Part shown: piece by piece, positions 32,091 to 40,841 of the stretch
How positions within the stretch are numbered: position 1 is the stretch's first letter
Layout of the letters: each line of letters begins with the position of its first letter
Source of the DNA: Nitrospirae bacterium 13_2_20CM_2_62_8
GTDB taxonomy: Bacteria > Nitrospirota > Nitrospiria > Nitrospirales > Nitrospiraceae
Reading direction: 5' to 3'
Length of the DNA stretch: 47,159 nt
Assembly (NCBI GenBank): GCA_001914955.1
Contig: MNDM01000065.1
Coordinates: forward strand, 20,891 to 68,049
Position numbers and translations under genes: made by a program
The notes under the pieces: model-generated
Databases searched by the model: none
What the model saw: only the letters and a program-made list of their open reading frames with translations
Told to the model about the DNA's origin: nothing

Positions 32091-33830
32091 ATGACGCTGT
32101 TTCTCCGGCTCCTTCGCTATCTGTGGCAGTATCGGCTGCGACTGGCCGCTGCCTTCGTCTGTTCCGCCCTCGTGGCTGGCCTGACGGGGGCGTACGCCTG
32201 GATGGTCCGGCCGGTGCTGGACGGCATCTTTATCAGCAAAGATCAATATCTGCTGATGGTGCTGCCGGTGGCGATTCTGGGTGTGGCCGTGCTGAAGGGA
32301 ATCTTCAGCTACGGGCAGAATTACCTGATGAATTACGTGGGCAATCAGGTGATCACCGATGTGCGTCAGGAGCTGTTCCTGCAGCTCATGCGCCTGCCGG
32401 TCGGTTTCCACGACACCAATACCTCCGGGCGGCTGGTGTCGCGGGTGATTAACGACGTGAATTTGATGGCCGGTGCGGTCGCGGGCGTATTCAGGGACCT
32501 GTTCCAACACGGTTTGACCTTCATCGCGATGGTGGGGGTGATCTTCTATCAGAACTGGAGGCTGGCGGCGATCTCGGTCGTCGTGATCCCTCTCGCGTCC
32601 TTCACCATGGTCCGGATGGGCCAACGCCTGCGCGGATTGGCAACGCGCGGACAGGAAAAAATCGGCGATATGGCCTCGGCATTGCAGGAGGCCCTCGCCG
32701 GCATCCGGATCGTGAAGTCCTTTGGTCGCGAGGACTCCGAAGCCCTGCGGTTTCGTGAGAGCAATAGAGGCTTTCTACGCGCCACCATGAAGGCAACTCA
32801 AGTTTCCTCCCTCGCCTCCTCACACATGGAGGTGATCGGTGTCCTGGGGGTGGCCGGGATTATCTGGTACGGTGGCTACCTGGTGATCCAGGGCACGATG
32901 ACGCCGGGCGCCTTCTTCTCGTTCCTGGCGGCGATGATCATGGCCTACACCCCGCTCAAACGCCTGGCGGGAGCCAACAATACGATTCAGCAAGCGCTCG
33001 CGGCTGCCGAACGGGTGTTCCAAGTCCTGGATCTGCCGAACGAGCAGGACCGGGACCGAGGGAGCAACGACCTGCCCCCCCTGGCCCGCTCCCTGGAGTT
33101 CAGAGGAGTGAGTTTCCGCTATGAAGGGGGCGGCGTGCCGGCTCTCGTAGGCATTCATCTGTCGGTGAAGGCCGGAGAAGTCCTGGCGCTGGTCGGCAGC
33201 AGCGGGAGCGGGAAGACCACGCTGGCCAGCCTCGTGCCCCGTTTCTACGAGCCGACCGAGGGCGCGATTCTGATCGATGGCCAGGACATTCAGCATGGCA
33301 CGCTCCGGTCCCTCCGCAAGCAGATCGGCATCGTGTCACAGGACACCGTGCTGTTCGATGAAACCGTGAAGAACAACATCGCCTACGGACGGGTGGGGGC
33401 GACGGACCAGGAGGTGCTGGAGGCGGCCACACTGGCCTACGCGCATGAGTTCATCACTCGTCTGCCCGATGGATATCACACGGTCATCGGGGAAAACGGG
33501 GTCAAGCTCTCGGGGGGAGAGCGTCAGCGGTTGGCGATCGCCCGTGCCATCTTGCGGGACCCGCCGATTTTGATCCTGGACGAGGCGACTTCCTCGTTGG
33601 ATTCCGAGTCTGAGCGGATGGTCCAGCTCGCGTTCTCCAACTTGATGAGGAACCGGACCACGCTCGTGATCGCCCACCGGCTCTCCACCGTGCAGAACGC
33701 GGATCGAATCGTGGTCCTGGACCGGGGCAGTATCGTGGAATCCGGGTCGCATGAGGAGTTGCTGCAGCGAGGGGGACTGTACAAGCGGTTGCATGCGATG
33801 CAGTTCCAGGACATGGACGCACCTCGTTAA
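32091..33830 (+). CDS. msbA: lipid A flippase, ABC transporter MsbA
   Basis: A 579-residue half-transporter that flips core-lipid A across the inner membrane. Six membrane helices (about residues 10-310), with the exporter coupling region, precede an ATPase domain: Walker A GSSGSGKTT, Q-loop IGIVSQDTVLFD, signature LSGGERQR, Walker B ILILDEATSSLD and H-loop AHR. The ATG at 32091 with TGGAG upstream begins the first helix; a frame open from 31887 overlaps lpxB. It could also export other lipids, but placement after lpxB supports MsbA. Confidence 0.93.
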   Translation: MTLFLRLLRYLWQYRLRLAAAFVCSALVAGLTGAYAWMVRPVLDGIFISKDQYLLMVLPVAILGVAVLKGIFSYGQNYLMNYVGNQVITDVRQELFLQLMRLPVGFHDTNTSGRLVSRVINDVNLMAGAVAGVFRDLFQHGLTFIAMVGVIFYQNWRLAAISVVVIPLASFTMVRMGQRLRGLATRGQEKIGDMASALQEALAGIRIVKSFGREDSEALRFRESNRGFLRATMKATQVSSLASSHMEVIGVLGVAGIIWYGGYLVIQGTMTPGAFFSFLAAMIMAYTPLKRLAGANNTIQQALAAAERVFQVLDLPNEQDRDRGSNDLPPLARSLEFRGVSFRYEGGGVPALVGIHLSVKAGEVLALVGSSGSGKTTLASLVPRFYEPTEGAILIDGQDIQHGTLRSLRKQIGIVSQDTVLFDETVKNNIAYGRVGATDQEVLEAATLAYAHEFITRLPDGYHTVIGENGVKLSGGERQRLAIARAILRDPPILILDEATSSLDSESERMVQLAFSNLMRNRTTLVIAHRLSTVQNADRIVVLDRGSIVESGSHEELLQRGGLYKRLHAMQFQDMDAPR

Positions 33831-33868
33831 ACGGCATTCGTCAGTCGTGAACCGTGAACGATCGAATG
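33825..33868. repeat. degenerate 7-nt tandem array after msbA
   Basis: Five heptamers in phase (33825-33859) beginning CGT or CGG, two of them identical CGTGAAC. The return arm is short: CGAATG (33863-33868) pairs with CATTCG (33835-33840). It begins within the last two codons of msbA. It is the weakest member of the family and might be an eroded array. The following 55 bp to the next gene hold nothing recognisable. Confidence 0.6.
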
Positions 33869-33923
33869 AGGCGACAGACTTCACAACAAGTCAGGATGTG
33901 ACGTACACTGGGGTGAACGATCC

Positions 33924-34585
33924 ATGTTCAACGACATGTTCACGTGGCTGAAGCAGACGCTGGTCCCGCCCATCGGGGCATGGCTGATCCGATTCTTAGG
34001 GAAGGCCGTCCGCATCCGGACAGAAGGAGCCGAGACCGTGGACGAGCTGTACCGTCAAGGCCGGCGCCTGATCATCACGTTCTGGCACGGGCGGCAGCTC
34101 ATGATGCCCCTCGCCTACCGTGGAGCAGAGGCGCATATCCTCATCAGTCAGCACCGGGATGGAGAGTTAATCCACCGGATCGTAACCCGCTTCGGGGGCC
34201 GTTCGGTGAGGGGATCCACGACCCGCGGCGGTGCGGCGGCCCTCAGACAGCTCATCGAACTCGGGCGGTCAGGCGTGGACCTGGCGGTCACACCGGACGG
34301 GCCCAAGGGCCCGCGGCAGGTGGTCCAGATCGGCGTGATCCACCTGGCGAAGGCCACCGGCCTCCCGATTGTTCCGCTCACGTTCAGCTGCTCAAAAAAA
34401 AAGTCTTTGTGAGCTGGGACCGGTTCCTGCTGCCGTATCCGTTCGGCCGAGGACTGTTCCTGTGGGGGAAGCCGATCTGGGTCTCGTCTGCGGCGACGGC
34501 GGCCGACCTGGAATCCAAACGGATCGAGCTTGAGGAGGCTCTGAACCGGATCACGGCGGAAGCCGACGATGCGATGGAGTGTTGA
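33924..34585 (+). CDS. DUF374 acyltransferase-like protein, frameshifted at an A9 run
   Basis: The family resembles lysophospholipid/lipid A acyltransferases and sits in lipid A clusters near msbA and waaA. The first frame (from ATG 33924) gives 162 residues: IRTEGAETVDEL, ITFWHGRQLMMPLAYRG, SQHRDGELIHRI, DGPKGPRQVVQIGVIHLAKATGLPIVPLTFSC, then stops. The second frame continues the family fold (VFVSWDRFLLPYPFGRGLF...) to 34585. The two join by a -1 shift at nine A residues, 34394-34402, which in zero frame contain A-AAA-AAG, the dnaX slippery heptamer. A full product would be about 220 residues. Programmed or transcriptional slippage, phase variation and sequencing error are all possible. Confidence 0.8.
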
Positions 34586-34743
34586 GTCAGTTGTGTCAGT
34601 TGGGTCCGTTGTGTCCGTTTAACGGATTAAACCGACGAAACTGACTCACGGACTAAACAGACAAAACTGACTCAACGAGAATCGGTGTGTTCTTATGACG
34701 GACTAAACGGACATAACAGACTAAACGGACCAAACGAACAGAA
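34586..34743. repeat. two 9-nt tandem arrays filling the DUF374-waaA gap
   Basis: The first array has four 9-mers of GTCNGTTGT type (34586-34621) followed by about six of the reverse complement type (CGGACTAAA, CTGACTCAA; 34623-34675, one unit short by a base). A second array at 34699-34743 has five more units (CGGACTAAA, CGGACCAAA and variants) without its own left arm. Its last unit touches the waaA ATG at 34744, leaving no room for a normal ribosome binding site. The whole 158-bp gap is made of these units plus about 23 nt. Confidence 0.88.
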
Positions 34744-36153
34744 ATGTGGTACTTGCTGTACAACGTCCTTCTGATCCTGGCTTCACCGTTCATCCTCTTG
34801 ATCCTCCTGGCCAAGAAGCGATGCCGGCCCGGTCTTGCTGAGCGACTCGGTCTGTTTGGTCTGTCTGGTCTATTTCGTCTCTTCGGTCAGAACAGACCGA
34901 ACAGACCAAACAGACTAAACAGACCGGACGAACCCGTCATTTGGATCCACGCCGTATCGCTGGGCGAGGTGGTGGCGGCTGTGCCGCTGGTGCGCCTGCT
35001 CCACGGTCGCTACCCGGAGTATCGACTGGTGGTCTCGACGGTCACCGACACCGGACGCGAGGCGGTGGAGCAACGGCTCGCCGGCGTGGCCGAACACTGG
35101 TATGCCCCGTTAGATTTTCCGTGGGTCGTCTCGCGCGTTGTGGCGAGGCTGAACCCGACCGCCTTTCTCTTCGTCGAGACGGAGCTGTGGCCGAACCTTC
35201 TTCGAGCGCTCTCGCGACGTGGCGTGCCGTCCATCCTGGTCAACGGCCGATTGTCGTCCCAGTCGTTCAAAGGGTACGGGCTCGTACGGCCCTTCATCCG
35301 TCGGGTGCTCGAGACCGTCACGTTCTGCTTGATGCAGTCTGAACGGGATGCCGAACGCATCGTCGCACTGGGCGCCGCGCCGACTCGCGTGCTGCGCACC
35401 GGGAACATCAAATTCGATCAGCCCGTGCCCGGGCGTACAGGCCAGCAGGATGGTCTCTCGCGTGGAGAGATCAATCTGGCCGAACATGAAGAATTGATCG
35501 TGGCCGGAAGCACCCACCCCGGGGAAGAGGAACAACTCTTGGCCTGTTACCAGACCCTGCTCCGGGAATTCCCTGAGCTGGTGCTTCTGCTCGCCCCCCG
35601 TCACATTGAACGAGCGGCTGCGGTCGAAGCCGTCGTGAGATCGAAAGGGTTGGTGGCGCTTCGCCGGAGCGCATTCCGTGGACTCGGCGCGACTTCGTCT
35701 CAACGCGGGGCTCCTCGAGTGGTGATCCTGGATTCGCGAGGGGAGCTGGCGGCTGTCTACCAGCATGCGGTCCTCGCATTCGTGGGCGGGACGCTGATAC
35801 CGGTAGGGGGTCATAATCTTCTGGAGCCGGCGCTCTGGGGCAAGCCCGTGTTCTTCGGACCCCACACCGACCATTGCGCGGAGGTGGCCGAACTTCTGAT
35901 CCGGGCCGGCGGCGCGGTGCGGGTCGGCGACGGGGTCGAACTGGCTGCCAAGATGGCCGGGCTCCTTCGGGACCGAGCAGGTCTGCACCGCGTGGCTGCG
36001 GCGGCCCGGGGGGTGGTCATCGAAAACCAGGGGGCGGTCGAGCGAAGCCTCGAGCTGATCGGACGGGTGCTAGGGAGCCGTGAGCGCTCTGATGGGAAAC
36101 GGCTGATCGGCCAATCCTCCCATGCCGCGGGCATGGCGAAGGTTGAGCGGTGA
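34744..36153 (+). CDS. waaA: Kdo transferase WaaA (KdtA) with an in-frame repeat insertion
   Basis: WaaA adds Kdo to the lipid A precursor at the inner membrane. The protein is 469 residues: N-terminal anchor helix (NVLLILASPFILLILLA), GT-B N-domain with WIHAVSLGEV (Glu75 as likely catalytic base), NGRLSSQSFKGY, LRTGNIKFD, then HPGEEE, LAPRHIERA, FVGGTLIPVGGHNLLEPALWGKPVFFGPH. Residues 36-62 are a tandem-repeat insert, (GLF/GLS/RLF) then (RPN/RLN/RPD) tripeptides, encoded by nine 9-mers at 34849-34929. It sits between the anchor and the catalytic domain, where enterobacterial WaaA has an ordinary basic linker. Confidence 0.93.
   Translation: MWYLLYNVLLILASPFILLILLAKKRCRPGLAERLGLFGLSGLFRLFGQNRPNRPNRLNRPDEPVIWIHAVSLGEVVAAVPLVRLLHGRYPEYRLVVSTVTDTGREAVEQRLAGVAEHWYAPLDFPWVVSRVVARLNPTAFLFVETELWPNLLRALSRRGVPSILVNGRLSSQSFKGYGLVRPFIRRVLETVTFCLMQSERDAERIVALGAAPTRVLRTGNIKFDQPVPGRTGQQDGLSRGEINLAEHEELIVAGSTHPGEEEQLLACYQTLLREFPELVLLLAPRHIERAAAVEAVVRSKGLVALRRSAFRGLGATSSQRGAPRVVILDSRGELAAVYQHAVLAFVGGTLIPVGGHNLLEPALWGKPVFFGPHTDHCAEVAELLIRAGGAVRVGDGVELAAKMAGLLRDRAGLHRVAAAARGVVIENQGAVERSLELIGRVLGSRERSDGKRLIGQSSHAAGMAKVER
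34849..34929. repeat. foldback 9-nt array inside the waaA coding sequence
   Basis: Nine contiguous 9-mers in the waaA frame: four of GGTCTGTTT type (34849-34884), one turn unit, and four of AGACCAAAC type (34894-34929), which is the reverse complement. Each unit is three codons, so the array is translated as tripeptide repeats without disturbing the frame. Motif resembles the arrays just upstream of the gene. Confidence 0.92.
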
Positions 36154-36160
36154 AGCGCGC

Positions 36161-37318
36161 ATGTTGAACCTCAGCGAGCGCGAGGCTCTGGGCGGCTATC
36201 AAGAGAGGTCCCACGCATTGCCTGGTACCGGTCTCACAGCACCCGGAAGCAGCGATCAGCGTTCCTCATTCCTCAGGTGGCCGCTACGGGCGCTGGCCTG
36301 GCCCTATGGGCTCGCGGTCCGGGCGCGCACCGCGCTCTACGAGCGGGGCTGGCTGCCTCGTCGAAGGCTGCCCTGTCGAGTCGTGAGCGTCGGCAATCTG
36401 ACGGTCGGGGGAACCGGAAAGACTCCGGTCGTGATCTCGATCGCGGAATGGCTGCTCGCCCGCGGCAAACGGGTCGGAGTGCTGAGCAGGGGCTATCGCC
36501 GGCGAAGCCGGGCGCCGCAGTTGCTGGTCTCGGACGGCCGGAGGATCCTGGAGGGGCCCGCCGAGGCGGGAGATGAGCCGCATCTGATCGCGTGGCGATG
36601 CCCAGGCGCGGTCGTCGCGGTCGGCACAGATCGGTACCGCCTTGGCCGATGGGTTCTGGAGCGGTTTCCGATCGATTGTTTCGTGCTGGACGACGGCTTC
36701 CAGCACCTCGCGTTGCATCGCGACGTGGATCTCCTGCTGATCGACGCCTCCGATCCGGGAGGGCTGGAGGCGCTGCTGCCGGCCGGCCGTCTCCGGGAGC
36801 CACTGACAGCAGCGGCCCGCGCGACCGCGCTACTGCTGACGCGAGCCGATGTGGTTGCCGGTCCGAATACGCTCTTGGCTTCGATCCGAGCGGCGACCGG
36901 AAGAGACAGTCGGCCGATCCTCATCCGGTTCATACCTGAGGCCTTGGTGAACATGGTCACGGGGATGCTCGAGGAGGTGGCGTCTGCGGCGGGGCGCACG
37001 GCGGTGGCCTTCAGCGGGATCGGTAATGCCGTGTCGTTCCGGACATTGCTGGCCGACCAGGGACTGAAGGTCCTCGACGACCTGGTGTTTCCGGATCATC
37101 ACGGCTATACCGCTGAAGACCTGAGCCTGATCAGAGATCGGGCCGGGCGCTGCGGCGCGGACATGATCGTGACGACCGAAAAGGATGCGGTGAAGGTGGC
37201 GACGCTGGTCTCCCGGACGGACCGGCTCTGGGCGCTACGGCTCCGCACCGAGATCATGGAAGGACAAGCGCGGTTGGAGGGGCTGCTCCTGGGGAACGAA
37301 CAGTACAGACAATTTTGA
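36161..37318 (+). CDS. lpxK: tetraacyldisaccharide 4'-kinase LpxK
   Basis: LpxK phosphorylates the 4' position of the lipid A disaccharide. The protein is 385 residues: the P-loop-containing SVGNLTVGGTGKTPVVISIAEWL, LSRGYRRRSR, GDEPHLIAWRCPGAVVAVGTDR, CFVLDDGFQHLALHRDVDLLLIDA, PAGRLREP, and the later FPDHHGYTAEDL and TTEKDAVKV. The family motifs are complete. The N-terminal about 40 residues are variable; ATG 36161 is the first after the waaA stop. The last codons and stop overlap the first unit of the following array. Confidence 0.93.
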   Translation: MLNLSEREALGGYQERSHALPGTGLTAPGSSDQRSSFLRWPLRALAWPYGLAVRARTALYERGWLPRRRLPCRVVSVGNLTVGGTGKTPVVISIAEWLLARGKRVGVLSRGYRRRSRAPQLLVSDGRRILEGPAEAGDEPHLIAWRCPGAVVAVGTDRYRLGRWVLERFPIDCFVLDDGFQHLALHRDVDLLLIDASDPGGLEALLPAGRLREPLTAAARATALLLTRADVVAGPNTLLASIRAATGRDSRPILIRFIPEALVNMVTGMLEEVASAAGRTAVAFSGIGNAVSFRTLLADQGLKVLDDLVFPDHHGYTAEDLSLIRDRAGRCGADMIVTTEKDAVKVATLVSRTDRLWALRLRTEIMEGQARLEGLLLGNEQYRQF

Positions 37319-37399
37319 ATTGTGAATGGTGAATTTTGAATGATGGTCTTGCCAAAGAGTGGCCCCAGCGATTCACAATTCAACGATCAAGATTTACAA
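37313..37399. repeat. foldback tandem array, 7-nt unit, lpxK-waaF/gmhB gap
   Basis: Left arm 37313-37340 is four heptamers of TTKTGAA type (TTTTGAA twice, TTGTGAA, TGGTGAA). Right arm 37372-37399 is four heptamers of reverse complement type (TTCACAA, TTTACAA). A 13-nt block TTGAATTGTGAAT pairs exactly between the arms. The first unit contains the lpxK stop codon; the right arm ends 7 nt before the next ATG, so no Shine-Dalgarno sequence is present. Confidence 0.88.
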
Positions 37400-37406
37400 T
37401 GCATCG

Positions 37407-39128
37407 ATGCGAATTGAGTCAGTAAAGCGGCTGCTCGTGCGGGGACCCAACTGGGTCGGCGATGCCATAATGGGCGAGCCTGCGCTGAGTGCGCTGCGCG
37501 GGCTGTTTCCGACCGCCGAGATCACGTTGCTGGTCAAGCCGACGATCGCGGAGTTGCTGGGAAACCATCCGGGGCTGGACCGGATGCTGGTCTATGACAG
37601 CCGCCGCCAGCATGCCGGACTCACCGGCAAATGGGCGCTGGCACGTGCATTACACCGTCTGCGGTTCGACCTGGCGATTCTGTTTCAGAATGCGTTCGAA
37701 GCGGCCTTGCTGGCCTTCCTGGCCAGGATTCCGCGCCGTTACGGCTATGCGACCGACGGCAGGAGCCTGCTGCTGACCGATCCGATCGCGCTGCCGGAAC
37801 GGGCAAGGGGTATCCATCAAGTCGAGTATTACCTGCAACTCATTCGGCCGCTGGGCGCGGACGGACCGTCCGGCTCCCCCCGACTGTTTCTCTCGGATGG
37901 CGAGGTGGACGCGATGCGCCGCCGGCTCGTCCAGGCCGGCATCGGCGAGACCGACCTCGTCGTGGGACTCAATCCCGGCTCCACTTACGGAACGGCCAAG
38001 CGGTGGCTGCCAGAACGGTTTGCCGAGACGGCGGACCGGCTGGTGCGGGAGCATGGGGGGAAGGGCTTGCGGGTGGTGATCGTGGGGGCGCGGGGTGAGG
38101 AAGCTCTGGGCCGGGCCATCGCGGAGAGGATGCAGGCCAAGCCGGTCCTGCTTTCGGGCCAGACCTCCATCCGCGAACTGATGGCGGTGATCAGGCGCTG
38201 CGGACTGTTCGTCACCAATGACACCGGACCGATGCATATCGCGGCCGCGTTCGGCATCCCGGTCGTGGCCGTGTTCGGCCCGACCGATTCACGAACGACC
38301 GCGCCGACGGGGGACGGGCACACCATTGTGCGTCATCCGGTTGAGTGCTCCCCCTGCCTGTTGCGCGAGTGCCCGATCGACCACCGGTGCATGACGCGGA
38401 TCTCGGTGGACGAGGTCTTTGCCGCCGCGAACAAACAGTTGTCAGGTATATCTGGTTTGTCCGCTCTATCTGGTTCGCCGGATTTGGAGCAGACGAACCA
38501 AACACACGAGACAAACCAACCGACCCGCCTGGACGGGGTGACCGTCTTTCTGGATCGAGATGGCACGCTGAACCGGGACACGGGCTATGTGAAGACTCCG
38601 GAGGAGCTTGAGCTGTTTCCCGGCGTGATCGAGGCTGTCGCTCGGTTGAATCAGGCCGGCGCGCGCGTCGTGCTGACTACGAATCAGTCCGGGGTCGCCC
38701 GCGGACTGATCACGACTGCCGCGCTGGACGCCATTCACGCGCGACTGCGCGCCCTCCTGGAGGCGGGTGGCGCGTCGCTCGACGCGATCTACTATTGTCC
38801 GCACCATCCCGATGATGCCTGCTCCTGCCGGAAGCCCCGGACCGGTCTGGTGGACCGGGCGGTTGGTGACCTCGGCCTCGACCCGTCACGGGCCTATGTG
38901 GTGGGGGATCAGAACCGAGACATGGAGTTGGCCCGCAAAATTGGCGCGCGAAGCGTCCTGGTGACGACCGGTCCGACGAGCCAGGAGGCGCTTACACTCT
39001 CGAAGTCGAATGGACTGCGGCCGGATCGCGTGGCGACCGGACTGGGGGAGGCGGTGGATTGGATCCTGGAGGACGCGGGGAGGGTGGAAGACCGACAGTT
39101 GTCGTTACCCGAGAGTCGGCAATGGTAA
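37407..39128 (+). CDS. waaF: fusion of heptosyltransferase II and heptose-bisphosphate phosphatase (WaaF-GmhB)
   Basis: Residues 1-344 are a GT9 heptosyltransferase ([57 protein letters not shown]) adding the second core heptose. Residues from about 374 are GmhB, a HAD phosphatase making heptose 1-phosphate: Asp383 and Asp385 in [20 protein letters not shown], the zinc-binding [14 protein letters not shown], and [11 protein letters not shown]. The 29-residue linker (345-373) is encoded by a foldback 9-nt repeat array. One polypeptide therefore holds heptose precursor synthesis and transfer. The start, ATG 37407, lacks a ribosome binding site. Confidence 0.92.
   Translation: MRIESVKRLLVRGPNWVGDAIMGEPALSALRGLFPTAEITLLVKPTIAELLGNHPGLDRMLVYDSRRQHAGLTGKWALARALHRLRFDLAILFQNAFEAALLAFLARIPRRYGYATDGRSLLLTDPIALPERARGIHQVEYYLQLIRPLGADGPSGSPRLFLSDGEVDAMRRRLVQAGIGETDLVVGLNPGSTYGTAKRWLPERFAETADRLVREHGGKGLRVVIVGARGEEALGRAIAERMQAKPVLLSGQTSIRELMAVIRRCGLFVTNDTGPMHIAAAFGIPVVAVFGPTDSRTTAPTGDGHTIVRHPVECSPCLLRECPIDHRCMTRISVDEVFAAANKQLSGISGLSALSGSPDLEQTNQTHETNQPTRLDGVTVFLDRDGTLNRDTGYVKTPEELELFPGVIEAVARLNQAGARVVLTTNQSGVARGLITTAALDAIHARLRALLEAGGASLDAIYYCPHHPDDACSCRKPRTGLVDRAVGDLGLDPSRAYVVGDQNRDMELARKIGARSVLVTTGPTSQEALTLSKSNGLRPDRVATGLGEAVDWILEDAGRVEDRQLSLPESRQW
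38439..38525. repeat. foldback 9-nt array forming the WaaF-GmhB linker
   Basis: Four 9-mers of TTGTCAGGT/CTATCTGGT type (38439-38474), two divergent turn units, then three of ACGAACCAA type (38493-38519), the reverse complement. In frame they encode [12 protein letters not shown] and TNQ-THE-TNQ. The array lies exactly at the domain boundary of the fusion. Confidence 0.88.
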
Positions 39129-40720
39129 GAGTCGCCTGCATCGGAGGAGGGGCCTGGGGAGCGAACTTGATCCGGAACTTTTCGACTCTCGGCGCCCTGC
39201 ACGCGATCTGTGACAGCGACCCCGAAACCCTGAAGCGGCATGCGAAGACCTACCCGCAGGTGGCGGTGAACGAGTCTTTCACCATGCTCTTGAAGCATCC
39301 GGCGCTCGATGCGGTCGTGATTGCGACCCCTGCGGGGCAGCACGCCTCCATGGTCAAGCAGGCACTGGAGGCCGGGAAAGACGTGTTCGTGGAGAAGCCT
39401 CTGGCGCTCACCCTGCCGGAAGGGCGTGAGGTGGTCGAGATGGCTGCGCGTGCCTCCCGGATTCTGATGGTCGGCCACGTCCTGCAGTACCATCCGGCCG
39501 TGCGCGCTCTGAACGGGCTGATTGCTCGGGGGGAGCTCGGCAAGGTCCAATACGTGTATTCCACCAGACTGAATATCGGGAAGTTTCGTCGCGAAGAGAA
39601 CATCCTCTGGAGCTTTGCGCCCCATGACATTTCCACCATCCTCCTGCTGGTGGGCCAGATGCCTTCGACGGTTCAGGCCAGCGGAGGAACCTATCTCCAG
39701 CAGGGGATCCCTGACGTGACGATCACGTCACTGGCCTTTCCCAGCGGGGTGAAGGGACACGTGTTCGTGAGCTGGCTGCACCCCTTCAAGGAGCAGAAGC
39801 TGGTCGTGGTCGGGGACAAAAAAATGGCGGTGCTGGACGATCTCTCGAAGGAGAAACTCGTCCTGTACCCGCATCATGTGGACTGGATTGACCGCGCACC
39901 GGTCGCGCGGAAAGCGGACGCCGAGGTAGTGCCGGTCCCGGCCGAAGAGCCGCTGGCGAACGAATGTCGCCATTTTCTGGACTGCGTGGAACGCCGCATC
40001 CAGCCGCACACGGACGGACGGGAGGCGCTTCGAGTGCTGGAAGTGCTGCATGCCGGCCAGCTCTCGCTCGACCGCGAAGGGGCGGCGGTGCGGCTGGGGA
40101 CTGCGAGCGAGCCCACCAACCAAGGGGTTCAGGTTCATCCCACGGCGATCGTGGACCAGCCCTGCGAGATCCTGCCGGGCACCAGGATCTGGCACTTCTC
40201 GCACGTGCATGCCGGCTGCCGGATTGGCGCGGACTGCAACATCGGGCAGAACGTGGTGATCGGACCCCACGTGACGATCGGAACGCGTGTCAAGATCCAG
40301 AACAACGTGTCGGTCTACGAAGGAGTCACGCTGGAAGACTTCGTCTTTTGCGGCCCTTCGATGGTGTTCACCAACGTCATCAACCCCAGAAGTGCCATCC
40401 CAAGGAAAACAGAGATCAAGAAGACGTTGATCAGGCATGACGCGACACTGGGCGCGAACTGCACGATTGTGTGCGGCGTGACGGTGGGCCGGTACGCCTT
40501 CGTGGGAGCAGGAACGGTCGTCATCAGAGACGTCGCGGATCATGCGCTGGTGGTCGGCAATCCGGCCCGCCAGGTGGGATGGATGTGCGAATGCGGGATC
40601 ACGCTCAATGTTCTGAAGGGTCGGGCGAAGTGCGAGGCGTGCGGCGCCCGGTATGCCGTAGACCGGAAACGTGGCTGCCGCCGCGTCGATAAAGCGTCGC
40701 TCGTGGAGGGCACCTCGTGA
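39122..40720 (+). CDS. fusion: Gfo/Idh/MocA dehydrogenase, hexapeptide N-acetyltransferase and zinc ribbon (WbpB-WbpD type)
   Basis: The protein is 532 residues. Residues 1-330 are a Gfo/Idh/MocA oxidoreductase ([42 protein letters not shown]). Residues 335-490 are a left-handed beta-helix acetyltransferase ([28 protein letters not shown]..., [15 protein letters not shown]). About 490-520 hold a CECG...CEACG zinc-ribbon-like end. This pairing corresponds to WbpB (UDP-GlcNAcA 3-dehydrogenase) and WbpD (3-N-acetyltransferase) of diacetamido-uronic acid synthesis. The aminotransferase WbpE is not in the window. The ATG overlaps the end of the upstream gene by 7 nt. Confidence 0.87.
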   Translation: MVRVACIGGGAWGANLIRNFSTLGALHAICDSDPETLKRHAKTYPQVAVNESFTMLLKHPALDAVVIATPAGQHASMVKQALEAGKDVFVEKPLALTLPEGREVVEMAARASRILMVGHVLQYHPAVRALNGLIARGELGKVQYVYSTRLNIGKFRREENILWSFAPHDISTILLLVGQMPSTVQASGGTYLQQGIPDVTITSLAFPSGVKGHVFVSWLHPFKEQKLVVVGDKKMAVLDDLSKEKLVLYPHHVDWIDRAPVARKADAEVVPVPAEEPLANECRHFLDCVERRIQPHTDGREALRVLEVLHAGQLSLDREGAAVRLGTASEPTNQGVQVHPTAIVDQPCEILPGTRIWHFSHVHAGCRIGADCNIGQNVVIGPHVTIGTRVKIQNNVSVYEGVTLEDFVFCGPSMVFTNVINPRSAIPRKTEIKKTLIRHDATLGANCTIVCGVTVGRYAFVGAGTVVIRDVADHALVVGNPARQVGWMCECGITLNVLKGRAKCEACGARYAVDRKRGCRRVDKASLVEGTS

Positions 40721-40841
40721 AGCGTGAAGCGTATCTCGCGAGATGAAGCCAGTAACTAAGTAATTGAGTAAGTAAGTAAATTACTCAATTACCAATTACT
40801 CAATTACTTCTGCCAATGCCAGATACGAGTGACGAGATACG
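40716..40841. repeat. nested pair of foldback arrays (7-nt outside, 8-nt inside) before waaC
   Basis: Outer left arm 40716-40743 is four heptamers (CGTGAAG twice, CGTATCT, CGCGAGA). Inner array 40751-40810 has octamers of AGTAATTG type (AGTAACTA, AGTAAGTA) turning into their reverse complement (ACTCAATT twice), with an exact 14-nt pairing. Outer right arm 40821-40841 is three heptamers (AGATACG twice, AGTGACG), pairing with the outer left arm through CGTATCTCG. The last unit abuts the waaC ATG at 40842. The inner motif matches the array at 46.7 kb. Confidence 0.88.

Noticed and set aside
40716-40841. CRISPR array
   Set aside because: Units are 7-8 nt with no spacers, the second half is the reverse complement of the first, and no cas genes are present.
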